Of a DNA stretch of 7,144 nt, positions 5,639 to 7,144 are shown piece by piece (position 1 is the first letter of the stretch; each line of letters begins with the position of its first letter). The DNA is from an uncultured Prevotella sp. GTDB taxonomy: Bacteria > Bacteroidota > Bacteroidia > Bacteroidales > Bacteroidaceae. The translations under genes were made by a program, and so were the position numbers. The stretch is taken from NCBI GenBank assembly GCA_900547085.1, contig URFI01000125.1, positions 1-7,144 of the forward strand, given 5' to 3'. The notes beneath the pieces were generated by a model. The model made no database searches. It saw nothing but the letters and a program-made list of their open reading frames with translations, and was not told the DNA's origin.

Positions 5639-6589
5639 ATGGCATTTATAAACAAGATAAAAACATTTGCTTTTATTGCAGTCTTTGGGGCAATCGCTCA
5701 ATCAGCAACAGCGCAAGATTTACTTGCCAAACAGGCTCCCGTAGACCGGAAGATGAAAGCCGTAGATACGCTTTTGCTGCATAGCATCATCGAAAAAGAA
5801 AACACAGAGTCACCTGCTGCCCAACTGTATGACGAATGGAATAACCGTTATGCACACCGTGCGACAGCTCTTCCCGATTCATTCAAGATAGATCTTCGTC
5901 ACTTCCACATGCCTACACCCAGTCGGGTTGTGACGAGTAACTTCGGTTCTCGTTGGGGACGTCAGCACAAAGGCTTGGACATTAAGGTGTACATTGGAGA
6001 CACTATCCGTGCTGCCTTCAGTGGCAAAGTACGCATTGTTCGTTATGAGGCACGCGGATATGGTAACTATATCGTTATCCGCCACAACAACGGATTGGAG
6101 ACTATCTACGGTCACTTATCAAAACAATTAGTGCAAGAGAATCAAGAAGTACGGGCAGGCGACGTGATTGGACTGGGGGGAAACACGGGTAGAAGTACCG
6201 GATCTCACCTTCATTTTGAAACAAGATTATGCGGTGTGGCTCTGAATCCCGCACTTTTGTTTGACTTCCGGGCTCAAGATGTCACAGGCGATTTCTACAC
6301 ATTCAGAAACTCTTCCTATCAACGTGAGTCATCAGAAGCTACCCGTTTGCGTGGTGTAGTAAGAAACGGAAGATATACACCTGAAGAGGTTCGTGGCGAA
6401 TTAGCCTACAAGAAGGACGATAATGACATGGTCAACCCTACTCAGGTACAATACCATAAGGTGGTGGCAGGCGAAACTCTCTCCTCGATTGCGCGCAAAC
6501 GCGGCGTAACGGTTGAGCAGATTTGTAGGCTGAGTCATATCAGTAAATCAGCGAAGCTTAAGCCAGGAAGCATCTTGAGATATTCTTAA
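5639..6589 (+). CDS. Secreted M23 (LytM-type) peptidase with C-terminal LysM domain
   Basis: This protein probably cuts peptide cross-links in peptidoglycan, or acts on cell-wall remodelling, in the periplasm. From ATG 5639 it has 316 residues. Residues 1-25 form a signal peptide with Lys at 6 and 8, a hydrophobic stretch and a likely cut after SATA^Q. The M23 domain spans about 98-210: H110 and D114 in HKGLD, the GHLS motif (158-161) and the SHLHFE motif (189-194, H190 and H192). The zinc ligands H110, D114 and H192 and the further histidines H159 and H190 are present, so the enzyme looks active rather than a LytM activator relic. A LysM domain for glycan binding covers about 272-315 (VVAGETLSSIA). 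The in-frame GTG at 5597 would place 14 polar residues before the signal peptide, so I prefer the ATG. No Shine-Dalgarno is seen; the bases before the ATG are A-rich, as usual in this phylum. It has its own promoter and terminator. Confidence 0.92.
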   Translation: MAFINKIKTFAFIAVFGAIAQSATAQDLLAKQAPVDRKMKAVDTLLLHSIIEKENTESPAAQLYDEWNNRYAHRATALPDSFKIDLRHFHMPTPSRVVTSNFGSRWGRQHKGLDIKVYIGDTIRAAFSGKVRIVRYEARGYGNYIVIRHNNGLETIYGHLSKQLVQENQEVRAGDVIGLGGNTGRSTGSHLHFETRLCGVALNPALLFDFRAQDVTGDFYTFRNSSYQRESSEATRLRGVVRNGRYTPEEVRGELAYKKDDNDMVNPTQVQYHKVVAGETLSSIARKRGVTVEQICRLSHISKSAKLKPGSILRYS

Positions 6590-6688
6590 CATCGGAATAC
6601 GATACGAACACACAGCAATTTAACGCTCACTTGTGCGAAAAAGGCCATATCATCTGACCGACACAAAGGCACAAGAAAACGTCATTAT

Positions 6689-6724
6689 AACAGTTCTTTC
6701 TAACAAGAAGGAGCTGTTTTTTTT
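6689..6724 (+). terminator. Strong intrinsic terminator after the M23-LysM gene
   Basis: AACAGTTCTTTCT (6689-6701) pairs with AGAAGGAGCTGTT (6706-6718) over 13 positions, two of them G-U, around the loop AACA. A run of eight T (6717-6724) overlaps the end of the stem. It lies 100 nt after the stop codon and faces the + strand. There is no matching A-run on the left, so it probably works in one direction only. Confidence 0.9.
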
Positions 6725-6836
6725 ATTTCAACGCAGGAAACGTTGCCCTCTATTGCTTAACAGATTCATCGAAAAAATAGTGAATCAATCGGGTTAAATT
6801 ATTATAATTTGTACGAGAACATTCCTGTATTATGTG

Positions 6837-6844
6837 TATCTTTG
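6837..6844 (+). promoter_or_regulatory. Candidate -7 promoter element for the amylase leader
   Basis: TATCTTTG fits TAnnTTTG, predicting transcription from about 6851. The nearest TTTG upstream (6808-6811) is 25 nt away, longer than the normal 19-21 nt, so the -33 element is weak or absent and an activator may be needed. The element lies 112 bp after the preceding terminator, consistent with a new transcription unit. The distance to the amylase ATG is about 230 nt. Confidence 0.5.
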
Positions 6845-6873
6845 TATGGTACAATCCACAAAACGACGACATT

Positions 6874-6897
6874 ATGACGGCTTTTCAATCCACATGA
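6874..6897 (+). CDS. Possible 7-residue leader peptide (MTAFQST)
   Basis: ATG 6874 opens a seven-codon frame ending at TGA 6895-6897, about 23 nt after the predicted transcription start. Its last five codons lie in the 5' arm and loop of the terminator-like hairpin, and its stop codon begins the 3' arm, the arrangement expected of an attenuator peptide. There is no run of identical control codons and no Shine-Dalgarno. A frame this short is easily produced by chance, so this is a weak call. Confidence 0.15.
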   Translation: MTAFQST

Positions 6898-6910
6898 AGG
6901 GGTTTTTTTT
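6881..6910 (+). terminator. Terminator-like hairpin inside the amylase leader (possible attenuator)
   Basis: CTTTTCA (6881-6887) pairs with TGAAGGG (6895-6901), seven pairs including two G-U, around the loop ATCCACA. One G and then eight T (6903-6910) follow directly. The stem is weaker than that of the terminator at 6689-6724, so partial or regulated termination is plausible. Transcripts stopping here would be about 60 nt. The 3' arm has an alternative partner at 6970-6981. Confidence 0.4.
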
Positions 6911-7080
6911 GTGCATCTTTTTAAATAGGATGCCAACCAAACAACCCATCCGAGTGAATGAAAACGTTTAAAACCCCATCAGTTGCAAAAGGTCAAATCA
7001 ACATCGCGCCCGTTCAAACAACGACTTTTTCCAACCAACACGTCATTTTAAATAAACGCTTTACATAAAGAGATAAAGGT

Positions 7081-7144
7081 ATGAATCAAACAATTTTGCA
7101 AGGTTTTCACTGGTACACAGAAGGAAACGGCGTATTTTACAAAC
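7081..7144 (+). CDS. Probable alpha-amylase (GH13 family), N-terminus only, runs off the window
   Basis: Only 21 codons are visible. The protein begins MNQTILQGFHWYTEGNG, which resembles the first beta-strand of GH13 alpha-amylases, where a phrase like 'LQGFxWY' precedes the conserved barrel. There is no signal peptide, so a cytoplasmic enzyme acting on imported or stored glucans would be expected. A short AAAGG at 7074-7078 lies two bases before the ATG, too close for an ideal ribosome binding site. The catalytic residues lie outside the window, so the family call is inference from the first 20 residues. Confidence 0.6.
   Translation, partial: MNQTILQGFHWYTEGNGVFYK

Larger units (their letters stand above)
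6590..7080. other. Intergenic region of 491 bp: 3' UTR and terminator, then promoter and long leader
   Basis: No protein-coding gene of normal size is visible. The left part is a 3' UTR of about 100 nt for the M23 gene, with CTTGTGC (6630-6636) complementary to GCACAAG (6669-6675), ending at the terminator at 6689-6724. The right part contains a promoter-like TATCTTTG (6837-6844) and a leader of about 230 nt before the amylase gene. That leader carries a terminator-like hairpin, a direct repeat CAATCCACA (6852-6860 and 6886-6894) and a palindrome AAACGTTT (6962-6969). Confidence 0.65.

Overview
The window looks like chromosomal DNA from a Bacteroidales bacterium, most likely Prevotella in the broad sense. 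Three things support this. Promoter-like TAnnTTTG elements (the Bacteroidetes -7 box) sit upstream of several genes. Start codons lack clear Shine-Dalgarno sequences. The encoded proteins (a PF07396-type porin, a DJ-1/IspD/RecG cluster, an M23-LysM peptidase and the start of a GH13-like amylase) match that group. The genus call is inference from protein style; no search was run. All genes read on the + strand.

Layout: (1) 1-995 is the 3' part of an outer-membrane porin whose signal peptide begins before the window. (2) 996-1919 has no convincing gene. It carries a perfect 10-bp inverted repeat, imperfect direct repeats of about 21-22 bp, and, at its right end, a promoter for the next operon with a Fur-box-like dyad and a hairpin just ahead of the start codon. 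(3) 1920-5445 is a compact three-gene operon: a DJ-1/PfpI protein, ispD (MEP isoprenoid pathway) and recG (branched-DNA helicase). The ispD start codon lies in the last unit of an imperfect 8-bp tandem repeat. (4) 5446-5638 is a promoter region with several dyads. (5) 5639-6589 encodes a secreted M23 peptidase with a C-terminal LysM domain, closed by a strong intrinsic terminator at 6689-6724. (6) 6725-7080 holds a promoter and a leader of about 230 nt with a terminator-like hairpin, a 7-residue minimal ORF and a competing long-range pairing. (7) 7081-7144 is the start of a probable alpha-amylase.

The operon genes are housekeeping functions (a stress-type DJ-1 protein, isoprenoid precursors, DNA repair) with no obvious shared pathway, so their link is probably co-transcription. 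The porin and the M23-LysM protein act in the cell envelope. The amylase would act in glucan use.

I found no new multi-gene system, CRISPR array, tRNA, rRNA or insertion sequence. The unexplained signals are in non-coding DNA: the Fur-like dyad, the repeat at the ispD start, the dyads at the peptidase promoter and the amylase leader.
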